Shown here: one piece after another, positions 63,897 through 64,000 of the stretch
Numbering within the stretch: position 1 is the first letter of the stretch
Layout: each line of letters starts with the position of its first letter
NCBI RefSeq assembly: GCF_000153345.1
Contig: NZ_CH724126.1
Location: 154,774-218,773 of the forward strand
DNA: 64,000 bases
Direction: 5' to 3'
DNA from: Neptuniibacter caesariensis
Lineage (GTDB): Bacteria; Pseudomonadota; Gammaproteobacteria; Pseudomonadales; Balneatricaceae
Program-made: the position numbers and the translations under genes
The notes under the pieces: generated by a model
The model's input: only the letters and a program-made list of their open reading frames with translations
Databases searched by the model: none
Told to the model about the DNA's origin: nothing

Positions 63897-64000
63897 TTAT
63901 AGTGATCCTACATTAATAACAATTGGGAAGTCAGTGTAATCTGCACGAGCTCCCGCTGCGGTAGGTTCCTGTTCTATCGTTTTATTTACGTCCATTGCTA
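63897..64000 (-). CDS. C-terminal end of an unknown protein, running off the window
   Basis: A minus-strand frame open from the window edge gives the last 33-34 residues of a protein, ending TDFPIVINVGSL before TAA. It is rich in small and hydrophobic residues at the end. Being upstream of lapG on the same strand, it could be the C-terminus of a LapG-controlled or secreted adhesin, but nothing in 34 residues proves it. Confidence 0.45.
   Translation of the reverse strand, partial: AMDVNKTIEQEPTAAGARADYTDFPIVINVGSL

Noticed and set aside
1-64000. CRISPR arrays, insertion sequences, prophage genes, tRNA and rRNA genes
   Set aside because: No regularly spaced repeats, transposase or integrase patterns, tRNA cloverleaf or rRNA sequence was recognised in the window.

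Overview
The window reads as a chromosomal segment of a marine gammaproteobacterium close to the Oceanospirillaceae (Amphritea/Neptuniibacter/Marinobacterium-like). The evidence is gene order and protein character. A run dgcH-like / dsbA / cytochrome c4 / engB / polA / DUF2782 / thrB matches Pseudomonas, as does ubiC-ubiA-phoB-phoR. There is also a TRAP solute receptor, DUF1415, FolE2 and a chp-type pilus chemosensory operon. No rRNA, tRNA, CRISPR array, transposase or phage gene was seen.

Layout. 0.3-6 kb (minus strand): tatABC, a broken HIT-family gene, hisE, ubiB and a diguanylate cyclase. 6-15 kb: dsbA, cytochrome c4, engB, polA, a small periplasmic protein, thrB and uvrD. The engB-polA gap carries a strong candidate small RNA behind an ECF sigma-E/AlgU-type promoter, in the position of Pseudomonas ErsA and E. 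coli Spot 42. 15-20 kb: single genes (solute-binding protein, DJ-1/PfpI protein, ribbon-helix-helix protein, PAS-GGDEF cyclase, GFA protein, thioesterase, two unknowns). 20-27 kb: pstS-pstC-pstA-pstB-phoU. 27-33 kb: a thioredoxin-like/receiver-like/GGDEF fusion, GST, PPOX protein, LysR regulator, DUF1415, ubiC and ubiA. 33-36 kb: phoB-phoR, cysZ and a small membrane protein. Pho boxes with identical spacing to the -10 element lie before pstS, pstC and phoB. 36-46 kb: a quinone-oxidoreductase-like MDR protein and a six-gene pilus chemosensory operon (PilG-like regulator, PilH, PilI, PilJ, compact ChpA, soluble PilJ-N protein). 46-50 kb: two small membrane-anchored proteins, YjaG-like protein, a Tat-exported TRAP receptor and HexR. 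50-52 kb: a two-gene cassette of a WelO5-like Fe(II)/2-oxoglutarate oxygenase and a methyltransferase, then a 65-aa protein. 52-60 kb: a glutamate-synthase-like FMN enzyme, FolE2 behind a long structured leader, a ThDP enzyme divergent from an Lrp regulator, and dsdA divergent from dsdC. 60-64 kb: a PAS-GGDEF-EAL protein, the periplasmic protease LapG, and the extreme C-terminus of a protein running off the window.

Functionally the window combines phosphate starvation control (Pst/PhoU/PhoBR), surface behaviour (four GGDEF proteins, one with EAL; LapG; Chp pilus signalling), envelope protein export and folding (Tat, DsbA), ubiquinone synthesis (UbiB, UbiC, UbiA) and DNA maintenance (PolA; UvrD with a LexA-like site). 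The observations most worth follow-up are the ErsA-position sRNA, the oxygenase/methyltransferase cassette, the thioredoxin-like/GGDEF fusion, the reduced Chp operon, the decayed HIT gene and the folE2 leader.
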